64,000 nucleotides of DNA from Pseudomonadota bacterium (GTDB taxonomy: Bacteria; Pseudomonadota; Gammaproteobacteria; Steroidobacterales; Steroidobacteraceae). Positions within the stretch are counted from its first letter, which is position 1. Each line of letters opens with the position of its first letter. The notes beneath the pieces are model-generated. The model was not told the DNA's origin. It worked only from the letters and a program-made list of their open reading frames with translations, and ran no database searches. The translations under genes and the position numbers were made by a program. The stretch lies in NCBI GenBank assembly GCA_018241445.1, contig JAFEDT010000003.1:1-64000 (forward strand), written 5' to 3'. Positions 32,774 through 41,436 of this stretch are shown piece after piece.

Positions 32774-33771
32774 CCGTGGCGCCAGGGCGTTTCCGGGCTT
32801 TCCGGGTGCACGAGGTGGACCGCAAGGTATCGGCCCGCTTCGAGGACATCTCGCTGGCCGACCTGACCGACGGTGAGGTCGTGATCCGCGTGCGCTGGTC
32901 TGACATCAACTACAAGGATGCACTGGCGGCCACCGGTGCCGGCAGGATCTTGCGCCGCTACCCGCTGGTGGCCGGAATCGACCTGTCTGGTGAGGTGGTG
33001 ACATCGAGCGACCCGCGCTTTCAGCCAGGACAGGCCGTCCTGGTCACCGGCAGCAGCCTGTCCGAGACCCAGGACGGAGGCTATGCCGAGTACGCGCGCG
33101 TGCAGGCTGACAGCGTCATTGCCCTGCCGCCGGGCCTGGATCAGCGCGCGGTAATGCAGATCGGCACCGCGGGCTTTACCGCCGCGCTCGCCATCCACCG
33201 CATGGAGCACAACGGCCTTGCGCCCGGGCAGGGTGCGGTGGTCGTGACGGGCGCCTCGGGCGGTGTCGGGAGCCTGGCCATCGATATGCTGGCTGGCCGC
33301 GGCTACGAGGTGGTGGCAGTAAGCGGCAAGCCCGCAGCGGACGCCTACCTGCGCGAGATCGGTGCCGCACGTATCCTGCGCCGCCAGGATATCGACCTGG
33401 GCAAGCGGCCACTGGAAACCGTGTTGTGGAAGGCAGCGGTGGACAATGTCGGCGGGCCGCTCCTGACCTGGCTGACGCGCACGGTCGACTTCTGGGGCAA
33501 CATCGCCAGCATCGGGCTGGCCGGCAGCCCCGAGCTTTCCACCACGGTGATGCCCTTTATCCTGCGCGGCGTCAGCCTGCTGGGCATCAATTCCTCTGCC
33601 ACACCTCGTGCGCTGCGCCTGGCGGTGTGGCAGCGCATCGCCTCGGACCTGAAGCCGCGACACCTGGAGCGGATCGCCGGCACGGTCGTGGACTTTGCCG
33701 ATTTGCCCGCGGCGTTTCCCGCCTATATCGAGGGGCGGGTGCTGGGCCGCACCATCGTGCGCATCGGCTGA
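32770..33771 (+). CDS. YhdH/AcuI-family NADPH-dependent quinone/acrylyl-CoA reductase
   Basis: A 333-residue zinc-independent medium-chain dehydrogenase. It opens with FRAFRVHEVDRKVSARFEDI; IRVRWSDINYKDALAATGAG is the YhdH signature; VVVTGASGGVGSLAIDMLAG is the Rossmann motif; and GTAGFTAALAIHRMEHNGL is conserved. AcuI members reduce acryloyl-CoA to propionyl-CoA with NADPH, detoxifying acrylate from DMSP or 3-hydroxypropionate metabolism. The GTG at 32770 gives the expected length; upstream sequence in this frame is not conserved. Expression may be coupled to the short leader ORF. Confidence 0.88.
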   Translation: MTVAPGRFRAFRVHEVDRKVSARFEDISLADLTDGEVVIRVRWSDINYKDALAATGAGRILRRYPLVAGIDLSGEVVTSSDPRFQPGQAVLVTGSSLSETQDGGYAEYARVQADSVIALPPGLDQRAVMQIGTAGFTAALAIHRMEHNGLAPGQGAVVVTGASGGVGSLAIDMLAGRGYEVVAVSGKPAADAYLREIGAARILRRQDIDLGKRPLETVLWKAAVDNVGGPLLTWLTRTVDFWGNIASIGLAGSPELSTTVMPFILRGVSLLGINSSATPRALRLAVWQRIASDLKPRHLERIAGTVVDFADLPAAFPAYIEGRVLGRTIVRIG

Positions 33772-33921
33772 AGCCGCCCGGCAGGCGCGCCGGTGGCGTG
33801 CTTGCCGACGTGTAACTGCGCATATGAATAGTACCGGCGGCTATTCGCAGGCGTCCCGCAGCCGTGATAAGAAGGGGGCTGCAGGTAACACGCGGATGGC
33901 TGGCGGGCAGGGGGGTTGATC

Positions 33922-36351
33922 GTGGGGACGTCACAGCGGTGCAGCGCGCGCGCGCTGCGGTATGTAATGTTGGTGGCGGCGCTGGCGCCGCTGGCCGTGG
34001 TGGGGCAGCAGGCGGAAGTGGCGCCAGCGGAGGCGCTCGATACGGTCACAGTCTTCGGCTCGCGCATGCAGAACCGGACAGCGTTCGACAGCGCGGTGCC
34101 CATCGACGTGTTCAGTGCGCGCGACATCGCAGCCGCGGCGCCCTCCGGAGAACTGGGACAGGTGCTGCAGGCGCTGTCACCCTCCATCAACATGCCGCGC
34201 GCCTCCTCCAGTGGCACCTCCGACAGCGTGCGTGCCATCCAGGTGCGCGGCCTTGCGCCCGACCAGGTGCTGGTGCTGGTCAACGGCAAGCGCTGGCATA
34301 CCAATGCCTCGATGGACATTGAAGGCCTGTTCCCGGGCACGGTGGCGGTGGATCTGAACGCCATCCCGGTGGAGGCGATCGACCACATCGAGGTGCTGCG
34401 CGACGGCGCCGGCGCCATGTACGGCAGTGACGCGGTCGCGGGCGTGGTTAATATCGTGCTGAAGTCCGGCATGGGGCCGACCGACCTGCGGGTGGGTTAC
34501 GGCGAGAACCATACGCACTTTGCGCCGACCAACAGCAGCATCACCGACGGCCGCAACCGTACCATCGACGGCAGCACCTCGCTGCGGCTCGGCGAGCAGG
34601 GGTCGATCCGCTTCGGCGCCAGCTACCAGAATCGCGGCGCCACCAATCGCGCCGGCCCGAGCAGCGCCAGCTGGACATCGTACAATTCCACTCCCGCGGA
34701 CCTGGCGCTGGATGGCCAGGTGCTGTTCGCATCCGGGGATCCAAAGCTGGAATCGACCGGCGTGTTCTACGACGCCAACCTGCCGCTCACCGACGCCCTG
34801 AAGTTCTACTCCTTCGCCACTGCCAACTGGCGCGGCAGCCGCGGCGCCGCTTTCTTCCGTTACCCTGGCGACCCCGGCAACGTTGCCGCCATCTACCCCA
34901 ACGGCTTCCGCCCGATCTCCACCGGCACCAGCAATGACCTGGGCCTGGTAGCGGGCCTGCGGGGCGTGGCGGCGGGCTGGAACTGGGATCTGAGTGCGGC
35001 AGAAGGCTATAACCACTTCGGCTACGGCCTGCGCAACTCCCTGAACGCTTCGCTCGGCCCGGCGAGTCCGACGGGTTTCCATGTCTCGGACTTTGTTTCC
35101 ACGCAGCAGACGGTGAGCCTCGACCTGACACGTGAGCTGCCGGCGGGCCTGGCGGCGCCGCTCATCGCCTCCGCGGGGGTACAGCAGATCTTCGAGCACT
35201 ACCATACCGGTGCAGGCGATCCCGCCTCTTATGCGGCCGGTCCCTACACCGTCAATGGCTTCGGCGAGATGATTCCCCCGGGGTCCCAGGGGGACTCCGG
35301 CCTGCGTCCCCAGGACGTGGTGCACCTTTCCCGCAATGTCTCGGCGTTGTATGTAGAGCTGGAGAACGACGTCACACCGCGGCTGCTGCTGGACGTCGCC
35401 GGGCGCTACTCGCACTACAGCGATCACGGCAGCGCCACCACCGGCAAGTTCGCGGCGCGCTTCAAGCTCAGCGAGCAGCTGCTGTTGCGCGGCGCCATTT
35501 CCAACAGTTTCCGGGCGCCGGCCCTGGCGCAGACCGGGATCCGCTTCGCCACTCTCAACTTCAACAGTACCGGCACCGGCTTGCAGAACAACGCCTGGCT
35601 GCCGCCCTCGGACCCGCTGGCGCAATTGCTGGGCGCGCAACCGCTCAACCCGGAGCGTTCGGTCAACATCACTGCGGGCCTTGCCTGGCGCTCGCCCGCG
35701 CGCACCTTCGCCACTGTCGATCTCTACCAGGTGCGAATCACCGACCGGATCGTGCCCAGCACCCAGTTGTCTGTCCCTGTCGGCTACCCGGACATTGCCT
35801 CGGTGCAATTCCTGACCAACACCCTGGATACCACGACCCGCGGCCTGGACCTGGTGGCGGGCCAGGAACTGTCGCTGGGTGCGGGTACGCTGAAGCTGAC
35901 CGCAGCCTTCAACCGCAACTACCTGCATCAGGACCGGGAGCGCAATCCCAACGTGGCCGGCGGCCAGGTACTGGTGCCGCTGGAGTACGGATCGCCCGCC
36001 ACCAAGCTGGTGCTGAGCGGCGACTGGAGCTGGGAGCGCTGGGGCGCGCGAGCGCAGGCCAACCGCTTCGGTACCGTGTATGCATTCTCATTCGACTCGA
36101 ACCTGCCGACCATCAACGGCTGGAACGTGCAGCGCTACGACCCGCTGTGGTCCTTCGACCTGGAGGGACGCGTGAAGCTTGGTCATGGCTTGCAGTTTGT
36201 GGCGGGCGGCACCGATGTCTTCAACCGCTACCCGGCACGCACGACCTTTGACGGCAGTTACGGCGGTGCTTTCCCGTACAATTTCGTGCACCCGCTCGGC
36301 ATCAACGGGGCCTACTACTACCTCAACCTCAGCTTTACCACGGGCGAATAG
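33922..36351 (+). CDS. TonB-dependent receptor coupled to an exported SAM hydrolase gene
   Basis: An 809-residue outer-membrane receptor. The signal peptide ends near VVGQQA, and a plug domain follows (DTVTVFGSRMQNRTAFDSAV, VRGLAPDQVLVLVNGKRWH, then DHIEVLRDGAGAMYGSDAVA and GVVNIVLKSG). A beta-barrel of about 620 residues completes it. The last residues are YYLNLSFTTGE, so the usual terminal aromatic residue is not last. GTG 33922 lies seven bases after a G-rich ribosome site; TTG 33916 is too close. Only three bases separate its stop from the exported DUF62 gene, so the substrate taken up is probably handled by that enzyme. Confidence 0.9.
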   Translation: MGTSQRCSARALRYVMLVAALAPLAVVGQQAEVAPAEALDTVTVFGSRMQNRTAFDSAVPIDVFSARDIAAAAPSGELGQVLQALSPSINMPRASSSGTSDSVRAIQVRGLAPDQVLVLVNGKRWHTNASMDIEGLFPGTVAVDLNAIPVEAIDHIEVLRDGAGAMYGSDAVAGVVNIVLKSGMGPTDLRVGYGENHTHFAPTNSSITDGRNRTIDGSTSLRLGEQGSIRFGASYQNRGATNRAGPSSASWTSYNSTPADLALDGQVLFASGDPKLESTGVFYDANLPLTDALKFYSFATANWRGSRGAAFFRYPGDPGNVAAIYPNGFRPISTGTSNDLGLVAGLRGVAAGWNWDLSAAEGYNHFGYGLRNSLNASLGPASPTGFHVSDFVSTQQTVSLDLTRELPAGLAAPLIASAGVQQIFEHYHTGAGDPASYAAGPYTVNGFGEMIPPGSQGDSGLRPQDVVHLSRNVSALYVELENDVTPRLLLDVAGRYSHYSDHGSATTGKFAARFKLSEQLLLRGAISNSFRAPALAQTGIRFATLNFNSTGTGLQNNAWLPPSDPLAQLLGAQPLNPERSVNITAGLAWRSPARTFATVDLYQVRITDRIVPSTQLSVPVGYPDIASVQFLTNTLDTTTRGLDLVAGQELSLGAGTLKLTAAFNRNYLHQDRERNPNVAGGQVLVPLEYGSPATKLVLSGDWSWERWGARAQANRFGTVYAFSFDSNLPTINGWNVQRYDPLWSFDLEGRVKLGHGLQFVAGGTDVFNRYPARTTFDGSYGGAFPYNFVHPLGINGAYYYLNLSFTTGE

Positions 36352-36354
36352 TTC

Positions 36355-37290
36355 ATGAACATCCAGTCCTGCAGACAGATCCCGATGGCGGCAAGGCGTG
36401 TCCTGCTCGCCGCGCTGCTGGTGACCGTGGCAGCCGGCACCGGCCGCGCCGCGTGGGCACAGGCAGTGGCACAACCCTCTGCCGGCCGACCACTCATCGT
36501 ATTTTTGAGCGACTTCGGCACCCTCGACGACGCGGTGGCGATCTGCAAGGGGGTGATGAAGACCATTGCTCCGCAGAACGAGATCATCGATCTGACGCAC
36601 CAGGTCACGCCCTTCTCAATTTCCGAGGGTGCGCGCATGCTGCTGCGCACCTCGCAGTACTATCCGGCCGGCACGGTGTTTGTGACGGTGATCGATCCAG
36701 GGGTGGGTACGTCGCGTAAGGCGGTCGTGGTCAAGACCCGGCGCGGTCAGTACTTCGTGCTGCCCGACAATGGGCTGATCACGCCGATTGCGGATCGCGA
36801 TGGGCTCGAGGGCATGCGCGAGATCACCAACCCCGCATGGGTGCTGGCCGGGCGGGGATCCTCGACATTCCACGGCCGTGACATCTTTTCGCCGGCCGCG
36901 GCGCACCTGGCGCGAGGGGAGGACTGGACTCAGGTCGGTCCGCTGGTGGCGACGCCGGTGCGCCTGGAGGTGGCGCGCGCCGCCGTTGACGCGCACGGCA
37001 TCGAGGGAATGGTCGTCGCTCTCGATGGCCCGTACGGAAACCTGGTGACCAACGTCAGCGCCGGGGATTTCCGCAAGCTGGGTTACAGTCTCGGCGACAG
37101 GATCAGCGTGGGCCTCGGCGAGACCCGGGTCACGGTTCCCTACGCACGAACCTTTGGCGCAGTGCGCCAGGGAGAGCCGCTGCTGTACATCGACTCACGC
37201 GGGCTGGTGAGCCTGGGCATCAACCAGGGCAACTTCGCGCAGACCTATCACATCACGCCTCCCACGACGCTGAGCCTGACGGCGAAGTGA
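36355..37290 (+). CDS. Exported DUF62 protein (S-adenosylmethionine hydroxide adenosyltransferase)
   Basis: A 311-residue protein with a signal peptide of about 37 residues (AAWAQA) before a complete DUF62 domain: VFLSDFGTLDDAVAICKGVM, VIDPGVGTSRKAVVV, YFVLPDNGLITPI, STFHGRDIFSPAAAHLA and DGPYGNLVTN. The Asp-Arg-His set of SAM hydrolases is present at Asp114, Arg121 and His173, with spacing as in the family. DUF62 enzymes cleave SAM with water to adenosine and methionine and are related to fluorinases and chlorinases; most are cytoplasmic. The export signal and coupling to a TonB receptor suggest periplasmic processing of an imported SAM-like compound. ATG 36385 is an alternative start. Confidence 0.9.
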   Translation: MNIQSCRQIPMAARRVLLAALLVTVAAGTGRAAWAQAVAQPSAGRPLIVFLSDFGTLDDAVAICKGVMKTIAPQNEIIDLTHQVTPFSISEGARMLLRTSQYYPAGTVFVTVIDPGVGTSRKAVVVKTRRGQYFVLPDNGLITPIADRDGLEGMREITNPAWVLAGRGSSTFHGRDIFSPAAAHLARGEDWTQVGPLVATPVRLEVARAAVDAHGIEGMVVALDGPYGNLVTNVSAGDFRKLGYSLGDRISVGLGETRVTVPYARTFGAVRQGEPLLYIDSRGLVSLGINQGNFAQTYHITPPTTLSLTAK

Positions 37291-37331
37291 GCGGCACCGC
37301 GTCGGGCCGCATTCCCCCGGGCCCGCGGGCG

Positions 37332-38018
37332 CTACGCCGTGCGCCGGGCGAGATGCGGGAACATGGCCTGGCGCGCCTCGTCGTCCATGTCGGTCTTGAA
37401 CTTGAAACGCTCGCGCAGCCCTTCGGCACGGGCGGCTGCCGGGCGCGCATTGATTTCGTCCAGCAGCCGCTTGAGATTCGGGCGCTGGCTCCAGGCCTGC
37501 TCGCCGAAGATGAAGGGAATGGCACGCGCCCAGCCCCACAGGGCCATGTCCGCGATGGTGTAGTCGTCGCCGAGCAGGTAGCGGCGGCCCGCCAGGCGGG
37601 ACTCCAGCACGCCCCAATGACGGTCGGCCTCGAACAGGTAGCGGTGCTGGGCGTAGGGCAGTTTCTCGGGCGCGTAGTGATTGAAGTGCACCGCCTGCCC
37701 GGAATAGGGGCCGATGCCGCTGGCCACGAACATCAGCCATGACAGCAGCTCTCCGCGCAGCGGCGCGGTGGCGGCCGGGGCAAAGCGGCCGTGCTTGTCG
37801 GCCAGGTACAGCAGGATGGCGTTGCTGTCGAACACCCGGGTGCCGTCATCGACAATGGCCGGCGTCTTCGCGTTGGGGTTGATCGCAAGATATGCAGGCG
37901 AGTGTTGCTCACCGCGCCGGATGTCCACCGGCACCACCTCGTAGGGCAGGCCGAGCTCTTCCAGCAGCAGGGCGACTTTCGCCGGATTGGGTGCGGTGTG
38001 GTAATAGAACTTGATCAT
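37332..38018 (-). CDS. Glutathione S-transferase family protein (Nu/Ure2p-like)
   Basis: A 228-residue cytoplasmic protein with a thioredoxin-fold N-terminal domain (FYYHTAPNPAKVALLLEELG, then PNAKTPAIVDDGTRVFDSNA including the glutathione-binding cis-Pro and acidic-Ser motif) and an all-helical C-terminal domain (YLLGDDYTIADMALWGWARA, the N-capping box). The TAPNPAKV start and length resemble the YfcG/YghU Nu class, which act as disulfide-bond oxidoreductases. ATG 38018 gives the normal start; the upstream extension lacks similarity. Monocistronic; convergent with the DUF62 gene. Confidence 0.9.
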   Translation of the reverse strand: MIKFYYHTAPNPAKVALLLEELGLPYEVVPVDIRRGEQHSPAYLAINPNAKTPAIVDDGTRVFDSNAILLYLADKHGRFAPAATAPLRGELLSWLMFVASGIGPYSGQAVHFNHYAPEKLPYAQHRYLFEADRHWGVLESRLAGRRYLLGDDYTIADMALWGWARAIPFIFGEQAWSQRPNLKRLLDEINARPAAARAEGLRERFKFKTDMDDEARQAMFPHLARRTA

Positions 38019-38206
38019 GGCGGCTCCCGGAGTTGGCGTGCCGCGATCGGCCCGCGTTGTCAAACTAGGGGAGCACCGCGGCCACGGCAACCTCCTGGGC
38101 TCGGTAGCGCCGGCCCTCCCGGAAGGGGGAGGCGCGCTCCTGGCGGCCAGTGGTGGCGCGGCCGCATCGGTGCCAAGATCACCGGATACGGGGGAGGGCT
38201 CATCTG

Positions 38207-40366
38207 ATGCGGGACCCGGCGCGACTGCGACTCATTTTGTCGAGACTGGCTGCAATTCTTGCTGCTGCATGGCTCGGCGCCGCAGCCGGCGCGGTGCGTG
38301 CGGATGTCGATGGCGCCACGCTGGCCGACGAGGCGGACGGCGCCAACTGGGGTAGCTACGGGCGCACCTACAGCGAACAGCGCTTCAGTCCCCTCGACCA
38401 GATCAACACCGGCAACGTCGCGCGCCTGGGCCTGGCTTGGACACTGGATCTGCCGGATGTCTGGAACGTTTCCTCGGCGCCGGTAGCGGTCGACGGGGTG
38501 ATCTACATCGCGGTCGGCTACAGCGTCATTTATGCCGTCGATGCGCGCAGTGGCCGGGTCCTGTGGCGCCATGATCCGAAGGTGGATCCCATCAAGATGC
38601 GCTATGCCTGGGGTATCCGCGGGCTTGCCTTCTGGAAGGGCAAGGTGATCGCAGGCGTGCAGGACGGCCGGCTTTTCGCCCTGGATGCGAAGGACGGCCA
38701 CCTGTTGTGGGAGCAGCAGACCACCGAGCCACATGACAATCGCTACATCACCGGCGCGCCGCGGGTCTTCAACGGCAAGGTGATCATCGGGCATGGCGGC
38801 GGCGACTTCGGCCACGTGCGCGGTTACGTGAGCACCTACGACGCCGAATCTGGCCGGCTGCTGTGGCGGTGGTACACCGTTCCGGGCGACCCGGCGCAGG
38901 GCTTCGAGAACAAGGCCATGGAGATGGCGGCCAGGACCTGGACCGGCCAATGGTGGAAGTTTGGCGGCGGCGGCGCGCCATGGAATGCCCTGACCTACGA
39001 TCCGCAGTTCAACCGCGTCTATATCAGCACCGGCAACGGCGGTCCGTGGAACGCCGGGCTGCGCAGCCGCAATGGCGGCGACAACCTGTTCCTGTGCTCC
39101 ATCGTGGCACTCGATGCCGATACCGGCGAGTACCGCTGGCACTATCAGACCAATCCGGCCGAGAGCTGGGATTTCGACTCCGCCATGGACATGGTGCTGG
39201 CGGATGCCACCATTGACGGTAAGCCGCGCAAGGTGCTGCTGCACGCGCCCAAGAACGGCTTCTTTTACGTGATCGACCGCGCCAGCGGCAAGCTGCTGTC
39301 AGCGGAAAAGCTCGGCAAGGTCACCTGGGCGAAGCGCATCGACCTGGTCACCGGCCGCCCGGTCGAAAATCCGGGCATCCGCTACGAGCGCGGCGAGGTG
39401 CTCATATGGCCGGGCTCGGCCGGACTGCACAACTGGCAGCCGATGTCCTACAGCCCGGACACCGGCCTGACCTACATCCCCGCGCACGAGATGGCCGGAT
39501 ACTACAACGACATCGGCATCACGCCGGCCAATTACGACATGGACCGCGACGGCCCGGTAGGGCTGCACCCGTTCAACGATGACGTTCCGCGCAGCGCTGG
39601 CAGCGGCTCGCTTCTGGCCTGGAATGTGGTGCGGCGGCGCAAGGCCTGGGAGGTTGCGCTGCCCGGCGCCACCAACGGCGGCGTCATGAGCACTCACGGC
39701 GGCCTGGTGTTCCAAGGGCAGTCGGACGGCCACTTCGTCGCGCGTGATGCCCGCAGCGGCGCCTCGTTGTGGAGCGCCTACATGGGTGTCGGGACGCAGG
39801 CGTCACCGATCACCTTCACGGCCGGCGGCAGGCAGTACGTGTCGATCCTGGCGGGCTGGGCGGGCGGGCAGATGTTGCTGGGTTCACTGAGCGCCCAGCA
39901 CGGATGGGTGGGGCGCGACCATCCGCGGCGCCTGCTGACCTACGTCCTGGACGGACACGCGGCGCTGCCACCGTCACCGCCGCCGTCGGAACCCAAGCCG
40001 GTGGACGATCCGGCGATGAAAGTGGATCCCGCGCTGGCGCTGCGGGGTCAGAGCCTGTACCAGCGCTGCCTGATCTGTCACGGTGCGGGCGTGGTGGCGG
40101 GGGGCTACGCCCCTGACCTGCGGGCTTCCCCGGTTCCCCTGAATCCTGTGGCCTTTGCCGCCATCGTGCGCGATGGCGGCCTGGTCGCCCGCGGCATGCC
40201 GCCGTTCCCGGAATTGGGTGACGCACAGCTCGCGCAACTGCGCCATTACATCCGGCAGCAGGCCCGATACAAGCCGGGTATCGGCGAGCAGATCGCCGGC
40301 GCCTGGCATTTTTTCTGGCTGCTGATCCGCATGAAGCTGATGGCGTGGGGCTGGCTCACTCCCTGA
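38207..40366 (+). CDS. PQQ-dependent quinohaemoprotein alcohol dehydrogenase, lanthanide-type motif
   Basis: A 719-residue periplasmic enzyme: a signal peptide (about 32 residues), an eight-bladed PQQ propeller, and a C-terminal cytochrome c domain (haem site CLICH, axial Met probably in GMPPFPEL). Blade motifs such as LFALDAKDGHLLW and ILAGWAGGQML are clear. The catalytic Asp322 is followed by Asp324 (ESWDFDSAM); this Asp-x-Asp pair marks lanthanide-dependent dehydrogenases, where calcium enzymes usually have no second Asp. The adjacent Cys-Cys disulfide typical of PQQ alcohol dehydrogenases is absent: the only cysteines are in DNLFLCSIV and the haem site. Substrate is probably an alcohol or aldehyde. 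No pqq genes are in the window. Confidence 0.9.
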   Translation: MRDPARLRLILSRLAAILAAAWLGAAAGAVRADVDGATLADEADGANWGSYGRTYSEQRFSPLDQINTGNVARLGLAWTLDLPDVWNVSSAPVAVDGVIYIAVGYSVIYAVDARSGRVLWRHDPKVDPIKMRYAWGIRGLAFWKGKVIAGVQDGRLFALDAKDGHLLWEQQTTEPHDNRYITGAPRVFNGKVIIGHGGGDFGHVRGYVSTYDAESGRLLWRWYTVPGDPAQGFENKAMEMAARTWTGQWWKFGGGGAPWNALTYDPQFNRVYISTGNGGPWNAGLRSRNGGDNLFLCSIVALDADTGEYRWHYQTNPAESWDFDSAMDMVLADATIDGKPRKVLLHAPKNGFFYVIDRASGKLLSAEKLGKVTWAKRIDLVTGRPVENPGIRYERGEVLIWPGSAGLHNWQPMSYSPDTGLTYIPAHEMAGYYNDIGITPANYDMDRDGPVGLHPFNDDVPRSAGSGSLLAWNVVRRRKAWEVALPGATNGGVMSTHGGLVFQGQSDGHFVARDARSGASLWSAYMGVGTQASPITFTAGGRQYVSILAGWAGGQMLLGSLSAQHGWVGRDHPRRLLTYVLDGHAALPPSPPPSEPKPVDDPAMKVDPALALRGQSLYQRCLICHGAGVVAGGYAPDLRASPVPLNPVAFAAIVRDGGLVARGMPPFPELGDAQLAQLRHYIRQQARYKPGIGEQIAGAWHFFWLLIRMKLMAWGWLTP

Positions 40367-40401
40367 GCGGATGATGCGCGGACAGGCCCATGCGCTTCGC
40401 C

Positions 40402-40453
40402 CAGGTGCTTCGCGCAGGTGCTTGGCGCAGGTGCTTCGCGCAGGTGCTTCGCG
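40402..40453. repeat. Four tandem 13-bp repeats after the PQQ dehydrogenase gene
   Basis: Four head-to-tail copies of CAGGTGCTTCGCG, one with a single substitution, follow the dehydrogenase stop by 36 bases; partial copies flank them. There are no spacers, so it is a minisatellite and not a CRISPR array. Confidence 0.85.
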
Positions 40454-40458
40454 CAGAT

Positions 40459-40478
40459 GTGTGTAAAGGTATACACAC
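40459..40478. promoter_or_regulatory. Hairpin/operator-like inverted repeat before the DLH-like gene
   Basis: GTGTGTA and TACACAC flank a six-base loop in an otherwise GC-rich gap, right after the 13-bp repeats and 83 bases before the next start. With no T-tract it may be an operator for the dienelactone-hydrolase-like gene or a processing stem. Confidence 0.4.
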
Positions 40479-40560
40479 CTCCAGCACGCACACGTGACTT
40501 GCTCCCCGTGAGATGATCCGGGGCCGGGCCATGGTGCGTTTCCCATCGGAGGTCACGGAC

Positions 40561-41436
40561 ATGTGCGACGAGGACTCATTCAGAGACATGCTGGCGTATG
40601 AACTGCGCTGCGGCATGTCACGGCGGGAATTCGGCGCGGGCCTGGGGGCGGGGTTCGCCGCGCTGCTTGCGGGGACTGCCGGGGCGCAGGCGACGGGCGT
40701 CAGCTCCGCGGACGTGGACATCCGTACCCCGGATGGCAGTTGCGATGCTTTCTTCGCCCATCCGCTCAGCGGCGCAGCTCCCGGCGTGCTGCTGTGGCCG
40801 GATATCTTCGGGCTGCGCCCGGCGGTGCGGCAGATGGCACAGCGCCTGGCGGGTGCGGGTTATGCCGTGCTCTCGGTCAACCCCTTCTACCGTACCCTGC
40901 ATGCGCCGACCGCACCGGAGAATCCTGACTTCAACGATCCGCCCACCCGCGAGGCCCTGCTGAGCCTGGCGCGTACCCTGACCGCGCAACGCAACGTCAC
41001 GGATGCGCAAGCCTTCAGCGCCTGGCTGGACCAGCAGCCGCAGACCGACCGCGCGCGGCCGCAGGGCACGCTCGGCTTCTGCTTCGCCGGCCCATTCACG
41101 CTGCGCACCGCGGCGGCGCTGCCGCAGCGCATCGGCGCGGGCGCTTCGTTTCACGGCGGCGGACTGGTGACCGACAAGCCCGACAGCCCGCACCTGCTGA
41201 TCGGGCAGATCAAGGCCCGCTTCCTGATTGCCATCGCCGACAACGATGACCAGAAGGATCCGCAGGCCAAGGACATCCTGCGCGGGGCCTTCGAGGCGGC
41301 GCACGTGCCGGCGCAGATCGAGGTCTACAAGGGCGCCCTGCACGGCTGGTGCATGCCGGACTCCAAGGTCTACAACCAGCAGGCGGCCGAGAAGGCCTGG
41401 GCCGCCCTGCTGGCGCTGTTCAAACAGGCGCTGTGA
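40561..41436 (+). CDS. Tat-exported dienelactone hydrolase family protein
   Basis: A 291-residue alpha/beta hydrolase. A twin-arginine signal (SRREFGAGLGAGFAALLAG, residues about 21-40) ends near AGAQA. The DLH domain shows the nucleophile Cys in TLGFCFAGP, an Asp in AIADNDDQKDP and the His in GALHGWCMPD. DLH opens dienelactones in chlorocatechol pathways, but many relatives are esterases of unknown substrate; export makes the classic role less likely. GGAGGT lies eight bases before ATG 40561. Its stop codon shares the TGATCA palindrome with the stop of the convergent gene. Confidence 0.88.
   Translation: MCDEDSFRDMLAYELRCGMSRREFGAGLGAGFAALLAGTAGAQATGVSSADVDIRTPDGSCDAFFAHPLSGAAPGVLLWPDIFGLRPAVRQMAQRLAGAGYAVLSVNPFYRTLHAPTAPENPDFNDPPTREALLSLARTLTAQRNVTDAQAFSAWLDQQPQTDRARPQGTLGFCFAGPFTLRTAAALPQRIGAGASFHGGGLVTDKPDSPHLLIGQIKARFLIAIADNDDQKDPQAKDILRGAFEAAHVPAQIEVYKGALHGWCMPDSKVYNQQAAEKAWAALLALFKQAL

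Noticed and set aside
40402..40453. CRISPR-like array
   Set aside because: Units are 13 bases with no spacers, and there are no cas genes.
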